Assembly: GCA_029937205.1 (NCBI GenBank)
Contig: JAPYQV010000164.1
Location: 1-6,535 of the forward strand
DNA: 6,535 nt
Origin: Alphaproteobacteria bacterium
GTDB lineage: Bacteria > Pseudomonadota > Alphaproteobacteria > UBA828
Reading direction: 5' to 3'
Shown here piece after piece: positions 1-5,602 of the stretch. The notes beneath the pieces were generated by a model. It saw only the letters and a program-made list of their open reading frames with translations, ran no database searches and was not told the origin of the DNA. The position numbers were made by a program, and so were the translations under genes. Every line of letters starts with the position of its first letter. The first letter of the stretch is position 1.

Positions 1-581
1 GCAAAGACCAGGCGGTGACCGCGTCGGTCGAGGACGCGCTGCGTCTCGGCTGCGCCGCCATCGGCTTCACGATTTATCCGGGCTCGGAAGAGCAGTTCGA
101 GATGATCGAGGAATTGCGCGAACTGGCGCTCGAAGCCAAGGCGCATGGCCTGGCCGTGGTGGTGTGGTCTTACCCGCGCGGCGGCAATCTCTCCAAAGAA
201 GGCGAGACGGCACTCGACGTGACCGCCTATGCGGCCCATATCGCGGCGCTCTTGGGCGCCCACATCATCAAAGTCAAACCGCCGACCGCACATCTTGAGC
301 AAAGCGAGGCGGCCAAGGTCTATCAGGCGCAGGATATCGATAGTGCGAGCCTTTCGGCGCGCATTGCCCATGTCGTGAAATCGTCCTTTGCCGGGCGCCG
401 CATCGTGGTTTTCTCGGGCGGCGCGGCCAAGGGACTGGACGGGCTCTATGACGAAGTGCGCGCCGTCCGTGACGGTGGCGGCTCGGGCTCGATCATCGGC
501 CGCAACACCTTCCAGCGCCCGCGCGACGAAGCCCTGGCAATGCTCGACACGGTCATCAAGATTTACCAGAACAAGGCCTGA
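1..581 (+). CDS. Class I fructose-bisphosphate aldolase (DhnA/FbaB type), 3' part
   Basis: Cleaves fructose 1,6-bisphosphate to glyceraldehyde 3-phosphate and dihydroxyacetone phosphate (or the reverse) in the cytoplasm through a lysine Schiff base. The frame is already open at the window edge (first full codon AAA at 3-5), so the N-terminal part lies outside; a GTG at 15 is only an internal valine. About 193 codons remain, roughly the last two thirds of a typical 260-350 residue family member. What is seen: a TIM-barrel strand pattern (AIGFTIYPGS, LAVVVWSYPRGG), the strand HIIKVKPP whose first Lys (codon 270-272) is the likely Schiff-base lysine, then VVFSGGAAKG and GSGSIIGRNTFQRP, the phosphate-binding loops of the DhnA family. 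It ends in TGA and converges on the transporter gene, with 33 bases between the stops. The family call is firm; preference for fructose bisphosphate over other aldol substrates is by family analogy only. Confidence 0.93.
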   Translation, partial: KDQAVTASVEDALRLGCAAIGFTIYPGSEEQFEMIEELRELALEAKAHGLAVVVWSYPRGGNLSKEGETALDVTAYAAHIAALLGAHIIKVKPPTAHLEQSEAAKVYQAQDIDSASLSARIAHVVKSSFAGRRIVVFSGGAAKGLDGLYDEVRAVRDGGGSGSIIGRNTFQRPRDEALAMLDTVIKIYQNKA

Positions 582-614
582 AGAGCTGGCGGGTCGGGGG
601 AACCGGGCGCCGGT

Positions 615-1799
615 CTATGTGGCTTGCCGATACTCTGAAGATTGGCTGCGGGCTTTCAAAAGCCGGAACGCGCCGAGCAGGGGGATGCAGATAATCATCG
701 CTCCGGCGGCGAAGTAGAGCGGCACGGCGGTATCACCGGAAATGTCATAGCTCCAACCGGCCGCTGCCGGGAGCAGGCCCATGCCGATATAATACCACGA
801 GAAAAACACGCCCATGCCAGGGCCGCGATTGTCGGGACGCAGGACCTCAGCCGGCAGCGCCATGATCGGTCCGGCCGGCGCCCAGGCGAAAATTCCGAAC
901 AGGATGAACGGGGCAAGCGGCCACAACGATCCCGATATCCAGACGATGGCGAGGACGGCGGCAAGCAAGCAAACCACCATCACCAGGTTTGGCGCCTGAA
1001 AGCGTTGCGCCAAATAACCACCTATGGGAATGGTCACGATGCCGATCCAGGTGCCGACGCTAACCAATATCGCCGCTTCACCGAGGGCGATGCCGTTGGC
1101 CTGCAGCAGGTTGGGGGCGAAGCTGATGACGACAATCAGCGCGACATTGAATAGGCACCAGATCAATCCGGCCAGGCTGACAAGGGATATCTCGATTGGC
1201 GACAACCTTGTTGGTTTGCCGGCGCCAGGTGAATCGGCGCCTGCCTTCGGCGGCACACGATAAAGCGTAACCATCAACAGCAATCCGGCCATCGCCAGGC
1301 CGGCGGCGACATACTGAACAATCGGCCATGACCAGTTTTCGGCGATCCAGCCCTGTGAGATCAAACCGAGCGCAATGCCGAACGGCCAGCTATTCACCAG
1401 AATGGCCATGGCAACGATAACCTCGCGCCCGGCAAACCAATCAATCAGCATTTTGGCGAGCAGAACGTTGAGCAAAACCGCCCCGCTGCCGCACAAAATG
1501 CGGCCGATCATCACCGTTGCATAGCCCTGCCCGAGACCGACAATCACACCGCCGAGCGCCATCAGCGCCAGACCGACCCACACAATACGCCTATCGCCGA
1601 ACCGTTTGGCCAAGGCGCCACTCGGATAGGCGAGGACGATTCCGGGCAGGAGATAGAGCCCGACCAAGATGCCAATTTCAGCAAATTCAATGCCAAGATC
1701 ATCGACCAGAAATGTCGATACGGATGCAATGGACTGGAACTGAAACCCCATCACCGCACGAACGGTGAAAAGGATCGCCAGAATTCCCCAGCGGTTCAC
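615..1799 (-). CDS. Major facilitator superfamily (MFS) transporter
   Basis: A 394-residue inner-membrane secondary transporter, substrate unknown. The length and about twelve hydrophobic stretches are normal for MFS. The loop between helices 2 and 3 carries motif A (GALAKRFGDRR, residues 61-71), and helix 4 carries the motif B-like GRILCGSGAVLLN (99-111, conserved Arg100). A polar loop at about 182-202 separates the two six-helix halves. The general look (short N terminus, few loops, second half rich in Pro/Gly such as FAWAPAGPIMALP) recalls the cyanate/nitroimidazole (CynX/NimT-like) group, but that is an impression. The start is GTG at 1797-1799. An in-frame TAA lies 21 bases upstream with no ATG between, and a run of seven G sits 7 bases before the GTG as ribosome-binding site. 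The stop is TAG. It lies downstream of the cyclase on the same strand after a 139-base gap, so it may have its own promoter. Confidence 0.9.
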   Translation of the reverse strand: MNRWGILAILFTVRAVMGFQFQSIASVSTFLVDDLGIEFAEIGILVGLYLLPGIVLAYPSGALAKRFGDRRIVWVGLALMALGGVIVGLGQGYATVMIGRILCGSGAVLLNVLLAKMLIDWFAGREVIVAMAILVNSWPFGIALGLISQGWIAENWSWPIVQYVAAGLAMAGLLLMVTLYRVPPKAGADSPGAGKPTRLSPIEISLVSLAGLIWCLFNVALIVVISFAPNLLQANGIALGEAAILVSVGTWIGIVTIPIGGYLAQRFQAPNLVMVVCLLAAVLAIVWISGSLWPLAPFILFGIFAWAPAGPIMALPAEVLRPDNRGPGMGVFFSWYYIGMGLLPAAAGWSYDISGDTAVPLYFAAGAMIICIPLLGAFRLLKARSQSSEYRQAT

Positions 1800-1804
1800 G
1801 ATGC

Positions 1805-1813
1805 TGCCCCCCC
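1805..1813 (-). promoter_or_regulatory. Ribosome-binding site of MFS gene with G7 tract
   Basis: Read on the minus strand, seven consecutive G (complement of C7 at 1807-1813) end 7 bases before the GTG start at 1799. It is the only purine-rich block near the start, so it supports GTG as initiation codon. A homopolymer here is unusual, because a change in its length would alter the spacing to the start. Confidence 0.55.
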
Positions 1814-1862
1814 GCAGTCTTTATCGATACAGCGTCGGTTGATATGCGCCGCTATGCTGACG

Positions 1863-1892
1863 GTTATAGGGTGAATATTTCTATGTGGCCAA
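1863..1892 (-). promoter_or_regulatory. Candidate sigma70-like promoter for MFS gene
   Basis: On the minus strand TTGGCC (complement of 1887-1892) and TATAAC (complement of 1863-1868) are separated by 18 bases and lie about 65 bases upstream of the GTG start. Both boxes match the consensus in four to five of six positions. This would give the transporter its own transcript within the 139-base gap after the cyclase. It was found by eye only. Confidence 0.35.
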
Positions 1893-1938
1893 CCACACCG
1901 TGCTTGATCAGATTGAGCGCATGCAAGCGTGAAATGCT

Positions 1939-2919
1939 CTAGGCTTCGGGAATCTCTTCGACGGTAAACAGCCGTACAGGCTCGCGCACGCTGCGCAAGC
2001 CATGGCGGCCAAGCGGCAACAATTGCGGGCCATCCTCGGGAATGGCGTTGGCGAACGCTTCGGAAATCAGCAAACGGCGCTCGAGCGGGTCGCACATGCC
2101 TTCCAGACGGGACACCTCATTCACCGCCGGGCCGATGACAGTAAAATCGAGACGCGTCGGCGAACCGACATTACCGTAAGCCACCTCGCCGAGATGAAGC
2201 GCAACATTGAGCGCCATGGTCGGCTGTCCCGCGGCGCGGCGGGTTTGGTTTAATTCCGCGACGCGGGCCAGCGCATCCATCGCCGCCGCCAGTGCCGCAA
2301 CACCGGTTTCGGCGCGCGCCTCGGCGTCACCGTTGAGGGACAGTTCGAAGGTGGCCAAACTGCCGTCACCCATGAATTTCAGCACCTGGCCGCCGCGCGC
2401 TTCCACCGGCTCGGCCATGCAGGCAAGATAGTCGTTGAGCAGTTCCACCAACTCATGCTGCCCCATGCGGTCACCCATCGCCGTAAAGCCGCAGAGATCG
2501 CTGTAAATCAGCACGGCGGAGACGGTTTCCACATGGCCGCGCTGGATTTCTCCGTTCAACACCCGGCGCGCCGCGTCCCGTCCGAGATAGGCTTCCGCCA
2601 CCGCCTGGGCGAAGCGCCGGGTGGCGGAGACGCGAAGCGTCAAGGCCAGGGCGGGCAGTATCTCTCGAAAAAAATCAAGCTCGGCATCGCTGAAACCGCC
2701 GTCGCGGTCGGTGGTCCAGGTAAAAACCACGCCGAAACGTTCCTCGTTGGCGCTTTCAATCGCGTAACCGCAAATCATGCCGAAATAATCCGTCGCCCCC
2801 TCCTGGCGGAAATTCTCAAGAATGGGGAACTCCTCACCCGCTTCGGGGCCGAGAATTCGCCGGCGCAATTCAGGTTCGCCGTCATCGACCATGACTTTGA
2901 GCGTGCTGCGCTCCCACAA
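1939..2919 (-). CDS. Catalytic part of adenylate/guanylate cyclase (downstream of TAG)
   Basis: Makes cAMP (or cGMP) from the nucleoside triphosphate if translated. Numbered from the TTG at 2917-2919, the open frame has 326 residues. Residues 43-100 look GAF-like (YFGMICGYAIES, FGVVFTWTTDRDGGFSDAELDFF). The cyclase domain covers about 130-320. It has both metal-binding aspartates (D141 in YSDLCGFT, D185 in KFMGDGS), the purine-specifying pair K181 and D258 (LDFTVIG), which points to ATP, and the transition-state pair N267 and R271 (VNEVSRLEG). No catalytic residue is missing, so the coding part does not look decayed. No membrane helix is seen, so it is probably cytoplasmic. Independent translation would need the TTG or the ATG at 2890-2892, neither with a convincing ribosome-binding site. 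A product starting there would have the catalytic domain but lack the start of the regulatory half. Confidence 0.85.
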   Translation of the reverse strand: MWERSTLKVMVDDGEPELRRRILGPEAGEEFPILENFRQEGATDYFGMICGYAIESANEERFGVVFTWTTDRDGGFSDAELDFFREILPALALTLRVSATRRFAQAVAEAYLGRDAARRVLNGEIQRGHVETVSAVLIYSDLCGFTAMGDRMGQHELVELLNDYLACMAEPVEARGGQVLKFMGDGSLATFELSLNGDAEARAETGVAALAAAMDALARVAELNQTRRAAGQPTMALNVALHLGEVAYGNVGSPTRLDFTVIGPAVNEVSRLEGMCDPLERRLLISEAFANAIPEDGPQLLPLGRHGLRSVREPVRLFTVEEIPEA

Positions 2920-2940
2920 ATCGGTCGACGCATTCTCCGC

Positions 2941-2943
2941 CTA
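2941..2943 (-). other. Premature in-frame amber codon
   Basis: TAG (complement of CTA) lies between the codons for EEIY and AENASTDLWE in one continuous frame. It is followed by GCG. A single C to T change from CAG (Gln) would create it. It is the only stop in 418 codons. Confidence 0.85.
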
Positions 2944-3192
2944 ATATATTTCCTCTTCCACGCCTTCCACGCCGCGCCGCCAAATCAAGCCAGACCCCAT
3001 ATGCAGCGGATGAAGAACCCGCATGGCGCAGAGGCCGCGCTGTATCACCATGCCGCTGGCGTGTAATTGCGCGCAGAAGCCGCCGAACACCGTATCAGTG
3101 CTGTTGCCGTCCAGACCCTGTTGAATGATCCAAGCGCGGAGTGCCTGTGCGTCGGGCAGGCCCTGATTGGTTTCTTTGACGAGAGTTGCCAT
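2941..3192 (-). CDS. N-terminal fragment of the interrupted cyclase
   Basis: Eighty-three codons from ATG 3190-3192 to the premature TAG. The peptide has an amphipathic N-terminal helix ([13 protein letters not shown]), then FCAQLHASG and [18 protein letters not shown], matching the regulatory N terminus of alphaproteobacterial class III cyclases. By itself it has no catalytic residue and is probably non-functional. The frame remains open up to a GTG at 3238-3240, so a longer N terminus is possible. Confidence 0.6.
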   Translation of the reverse strand: MATLVKETNQGLPDAQALRAWIIQQGLDGNSTDTVFGGFCAQLHASGMVIQRGLCAMRVLHPLHMGSGLIWRRGVEGVEEEIY

Positions 3193-3289
3193 GATCCTCA
3201 AAAGCGATATGTTGTCGCACCCGGCCATTGTAAACCCCACCGGGCGATATCTTCATAGCAATCATATACGCCGAACGCACCGCCTTGCC
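3193..3289. promoter_or_regulatory. Divergent intergenic region between cyclase and thiE
   Basis: These 97 bases must hold the 5' signals of both genes. For the cyclase, TACAAT (complement of 3227-3232) is a fair minus-strand -10 box, but its -35 is poor. For thiE, TATACG at 3265-3270 is a weak -10. The heptamer GCGATAT occurs twice (3204-3210 and 3244-3250), and CCCGG/CCGGG (3220-3224, 3240-3244) form a loose inverted repeat. I see no convincing thiamine-pyrophosphate riboswitch; there is too little room for one. Confidence 0.3.
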
Positions 3290-3928
3290 ATGCCCGATAA
3301 ATGCCGCCTCTATCTCATCACTCCGCCCGAAATGGACTTGGTGCCATTTGCCGACAGTCTTGCGGCGGCGCTCGACGGCGGTGATGTGGCCTGCCTGCAG
3401 CTTCGCCTGAAAGGCGCACAGGACGGCGCTATCCGCGCCGCCATCGCCGAATTAATGCCCGTTTGCCACGCCCGTGAAGTGGCATTTATCGTCAATGACC
3501 GGCCGGACCTGGCCGCCGAGTGCGGCGCCGACGGCGCCCATATCGGCGCCGATGACGACGATTATCAGGCGGCGCGGGATTTGCTCGGGGACGATGCCGC
3601 GATCGGTGTCAGTTGCTATGATTCGCGTCACCGCGCCATGGAAGCCGGCGAAGCAGGCGCCGATTATGTAGCGTTCGGCGCCTTTTACCCGACCAGCAGC
3701 AAAACACCGCGCGCCCGCACCGAGCCCGAAATTCTCGATTGGTGGCGTGAGCTTACCGTCGTGCAGAGCGTTGCCATCGGCGGTATCACAGCGGAAAACT
3801 GCGCGCCATTGGTAAAGGCCGGTGCGGATTTTCTGGCCGTTATCGCCGCTGTGTGGGATCATCCGGATGGTCCGGCGGCCGGCGTGAAGGCGATCAACGA
3901 CGCCATTGCGGAAGCCGACGCCAGTTGA
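3290..3928 (+). CDS. thiE: Thiamine-phosphate synthase
   Basis: Couples hydroxymethylpyrimidine pyrophosphate with thiazole phosphate to give thiamine monophosphate in the cytoplasm. The 212 residues are a usual ThiE length. Family landmarks are present in order: RLYLITPP at the N terminus; QLRLK (Q37, R39, K41 bind pyrophosphate in ThiE; the usual Glu of QLREK is Leu here); IVNDR with N69 and D70; [12 protein letters not shown] (usually HxGQeD) with the second metal Asp; [20 protein letters not shown] (K138 of the phosphate clamp); and VAIGGI (162-166). ATG 3290 was chosen because the conserved N terminus begins there. The frame stays open to a GTG at 3167, but that extension is antisense to the cyclase start and has no family features. 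No clear ribosome-binding site precedes the ATG. TenI-like paralogues are the main alternative; retained substrate residues favour a true ThiE. No thiG, thiS or thiO gene lies nearby. Confidence 0.87.
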   Translation: MPDKCRLYLITPPEMDLVPFADSLAAALDGGDVACLQLRLKGAQDGAIRAAIAELMPVCHAREVAFIVNDRPDLAAECGADGAHIGADDDDYQAARDLLGDDAAIGVSCYDSRHRAMEAGEAGADYVAFGAFYPTSSKTPRARTEPEILDWWRELTVVQSVAIGGITAENCAPLVKAGADFLAVIAAVWDHPDGPAAGVKAINDAIAEADAS

Positions 3929-4117
3929 TATAGCAGCGCCCCCAGGTGGACACCGATACCGGAAGGCGAAGCGCTTTTCGCATCGACTTCAGGCAAGCGC
4001 GACTGCGCGCCCGAGCTTATGCGAGGTAGCCAAGGGTGCGGATGCACCCGCCCGGCGTTTGAGGGAAAATACAACGGATCATTCTTATGATCCGTTGGTA
4101 CAACAAGAGAATTTGTT
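3929..4117. promoter_or_regulatory. Intergenic region between thiE and efp
   Basis: This 189-base gap is the longest non-coding stretch here. It holds a 5-bp stem (GCGAA 3966-3970 with TTCGC 3977-3981), a perfect 6-bp stem with a four-base loop (GGGTGC 4034-4039, GCACCC 4044-4049), and the strong dyad at 4072-4097. None is followed by a T-tract, so no intrinsic terminator is evident. The short open frames across it have no family character. Confidence 0.5.
4072..4097. promoter_or_regulatory. 11-bp perfect dyad / hairpin upstream of efp
   Basis: CAACGGATCAT (4072-4082) and ATGATCCGTTG (4087-4097) are exact reverse complements around the four-base loop TCTT, ending 20 bases before the efp ATG. 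It may be a 5'-leader hairpin near the ribosome-binding site or a DNA operator. TATGAT at 4086-4091 inside the right arm resembles a -10 box, which would place the dyad over the promoter. No T-run follows on the plus strand, so it is not a standard terminator. Confidence 0.6.
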
Positions 4118-4684
4118 ATGAAAATCAACGGCAACACTATTCGCCCCGGCATGGTGATTGAGCACCAGAAGCGGCTCTGGGTGGCGACCAAAATTCAACA
4201 CACCCAGCCGGGCAAGGGTGGCGCCTATTTGCAGGTCGAATTGAAGGATTTGCTGTCCGGCAGCAAGCTCAACGAGCGCTTCCGCGCTTCGGAAAATGTT
4301 GAGCGCGTGCGCCTCGATCAAAAAATCCACCAGTTTCTTTTTGTCGATGACGACATGCTGACATTCATGGATTTGGAGAGTTACGAGCAGATTTCCCTGA
4401 CGCGTGACATCATCGGCGAGCCGGTGGTGTTCCTACAGGACGGCATGGAAGTGACGATCGAATCCCACGAGGGCACGATCATCGGCGTCGAGCTACCCGA
4501 GACCGTGGTGCAAGCGGTGACCGAGACCGAGCCGGTGGTCAAAGGGCAGACGGCGGCGGCGTCCTACAAGCCGGCGGAGCTCGACAATGGCGTGCGGACC
4601 ATGGTGCCGGCCCACATCCACCCCGGCGACCGGGTGGTGGTGAATACCGGTGACGGCAGCTATGTCGAACGCGCGCGCGACTAA
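4118..4684 (+). CDS. efp: Elongation factor P
   Basis: Binds between the P and E sites of ribosomes stalled at polyproline stretches and promotes peptide-bond formation. The 188 residues are the standard length. Domain I (about 1-64, KOW-like) carries QPGKGGAY, with K33 at the tip in the place of E. coli Lys34, the residue modified by EpmA-type enzymes where these exist. Domain II (about 66-128) and domain III (about 130-187) are OB folds, and the C terminus has the EF-P signature [22 protein letters not shown] 4118 gives the conserved [12 protein letters not shown] start; AGAGA about 8-12 bases upstream is a weak ribosome-binding site. It follows the dyad and precedes suhB by 22 bases. The OmpA-like protein at the right edge is proline-rich but shows no long Pro run, so a direct dependence is not demonstrated. 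Confidence 0.97.
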   Translation: MKINGNTIRPGMVIEHQKRLWVATKIQHTQPGKGGAYLQVELKDLLSGSKLNERFRASENVERVRLDQKIHQFLFVDDDMLTFMDLESYEQISLTRDIIGEPVVFLQDGMEVTIESHEGTIIGVELPETVVQAVTETEPVVKGQTAAASYKPAELDNGVRTMVPAHIHPGDRVVVNTGDGSYVERARD

Positions 4685-4706
4685 GATTAACCGCTGAGCC
4701 CACCCC

Positions 4707-5516
4707 ATGCCACGCCGCTCCCCCCTCATCACCGTCATGGCCAACGCCGCCTATAAGGCCGCGAAGAGGCTGGTGCGCGATTTCGGCGAAGTGGAACAAC
4801 TCCAGGTATCGCGTAAGGGGCCAGCCGATTTTGTCTCCTCCGCCGATCACAAAGCCGAGGCGTCTCTAGTCGAGGATTTAACCCGGTCGCGGCCCAAATT
4901 CGGCTTTCTGTTGGAGGAAGGCGGCGTTATTAAGGGCGAGGACTCCTCGAACCGCTGGATCATCGACCCGCTCGACGGCACCACCAATTTCCTGCACGGC
5001 ATTCCACATTTCTCGATTTCCATCGGCCTTGAGCGCGATAGCAAGATGTATGCCGGCGTCATATATGATCCGTTGCGCGATGAGCTGTTTTGGGCCGAGA
5101 CCGGCATCGGCGCGTTTATAAATTCGAAGCGTCTGCGCGTGTCCTCACGCCGGAACATGGCCGACGCCGTGATCGCCACCGGCATGCCCTTCAAGGGACG
5201 CGCCAGCCATCCCGAATACCCGGCCATGCTCGATCAGGTCGCGGCCGAGACGTCCGGCGTGCGCCGCTTCGGCTCGGCGGCGCTCGATCTGGCCTATGTC
5301 GCGGCGGGGCGCTTCGACGGATTCTGGGAATTTGCCCTCTCGCCCTGGGATATCGCCGCCGGACTGGTGGTACTGCGCGAGGCCGGCGGGCTCGTCACCG
5401 AAGTGGATGGTGGCGATCAGATGATGACATCAGGCGATATCCTCGCCACCAATGGTGAGTTGCACAATAGTTTGCGCGAACTTCTCGCCAAAGCTGCGGA
5501 CAGCTCGGCAAAATAA
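4707..5516 (+). CDS. suhB: Inositol-1-monophosphatase family protein (SuhB-like)
   Basis: A Mg2+-dependent, Li+-sensitive type phosphatase that hydrolyses inositol phosphates or related sugar phosphates; in E. coli SuhB also takes part in rRNA transcription complexes. The 269 residues are the normal size. Motifs in order: KGPADFVSSAD (38-47); the first metal glutamate in LLEEGG (E70/E71); the signature IIDPLDGTTNFLHGIP (85-100) with metal-binding D87 and D90 and G91-T92; GSAALDLAYVAAGRFDGFWE (189-208); and SPWDIAAG (212-219) with metal-binding D215. All catalytic residues are present. ATG 4707 gives the usual N terminus of alphaproteobacterial homologues; no good ribosome-binding site precedes it. 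The 22-base gap after efp suggests cotranscription and possibly coupled translation. The physiological substrate cannot be read from sequence; a paralogue such as histidinol phosphatase or CysQ is less likely from the motifs. Confidence 0.93.
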   Translation: MPRRSPLITVMANAAYKAAKRLVRDFGEVEQLQVSRKGPADFVSSADHKAEASLVEDLTRSRPKFGFLLEEGGVIKGEDSSNRWIIDPLDGTTNFLHGIPHFSISIGLERDSKMYAGVIYDPLRDELFWAETGIGAFINSKRLRVSSRRNMADAVIATGMPFKGRASHPEYPAMLDQVAAETSGVRRFGSAALDLAYVAAGRFDGFWEFALSPWDIAAGLVVLREAGGLVTEVDGGDQMMTSGDILATNGELHNSLRELLAKAADSSAK

Positions 5517-5563
5517 CACTCGCCGGTGGGCCGGTGACGACCCGGTTGTCGGCGGCAGCCCGC

Positions 5564-5569
5564 TATACT
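5564..5569 (+). promoter_or_regulatory. Candidate -10 box for the OmpA-like gene
   Basis: TATACT differs from TATAAT by one base. The -35 region at the proper distance is poor. Transcription would start near 5576, just ahead of GGGAG at 5591-5595. Together these place translation initiation close to 5603. Confidence 0.35.
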
Positions 5570-5590
5570 ATTGTAAGCGCGCCACAAAAC

Positions 5591-5595
5591 GGGAG
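5591..5595 (+). promoter_or_regulatory. Ribosome-binding site of the OmpA-like gene
   Basis: GGGAG (within GGGAGAG) lies 7 bases before an in-frame ATC at 5603-5605. It is the only strong purine block in this gap and helps decide the start, although no ATG, GTG or TTG follows it at a usable distance in frame. Confidence 0.45.
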
Positions 5596-5602
5596 AGCGG
5601 AT

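Larger units (their letters stand above)
1939..3192 (-). pseudogene. Class III adenylate/guanylate cyclase gene interrupted by in-frame TAG
   Basis: A single reading frame of 417 codons plus stop runs from ATG at 3190-3192 to TAG at 1939-1941 and is broken only by a TAG at codon 84 (2941-2943). No frameshift is needed, and both sides read like one protein: an N-terminal sensor-like domain with LHPLH and IWRRG, a GAF-like stretch, then a C-terminal class III nucleotidyl cyclase domain. This two-part build is familiar in alphaproteobacterial adenylate cyclases. ATG 3192 was chosen because TGAGG lies 3 bases upstream and a TACAAT box lies further up. A second ATG at 3226-3228 in frame has GGTGGGG upstream and would add 12 residues. 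A CAG to TAG change is the simplest explanation. It may be a recent pseudogene, a sequencing or assembly error, or a gene read through or reinitiated. TAG is also the true stop of this frame and of the transporter, which argues against genome-wide TAG recoding. Confidence 0.75.

Noticed and set aside
602..614. ACCGG-GCG-CCGGT inverted repeat between the convergent aldolase and transporter stops, as a bidirectional terminator
   Set aside because: The stem is only 5 bp and no T-tract follows on either strand.
642..1154. Plus-strand open frame inside the transporter gene
   Set aside because: Its product is low-complexity, rich in Arg, Gly, Asp and Gln, and antisense to clear membrane helices; a shadow frame of a GC-rich gene.
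2941..2943. Pyrrolysine or other amber recoding
   Set aside because: Two genes in the window end normally with TAG, no PYLIS-like element or pyl gene is visible, and a single nonsense change or error is simpler.
2455..3066. Plus-strand open frame of 203 codons over the cyclase
   Set aside because: It is antisense to conserved class III cyclase motifs, with no family match or ribosome-binding site.
3193..3289. TPP riboswitch upstream of thiE
   Set aside because: The gap is under 100 bases and I cannot find the conserved CUGAGA and related thi-box elements.
4034..4049. 6-bp GGGTGC/GCACCC hairpin after thiE as an intrinsic terminator
   Set aside because: It is followed by a GC-rich stretch with only three T further on, so it is not a convincing terminator.
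3906..4121. Small plus-strand open frame bridging thiE and efp
   Set aside because: It overlaps thiE's end, crosses the dyad, has no ribosome-binding site, and its product is a basic low-information peptide.
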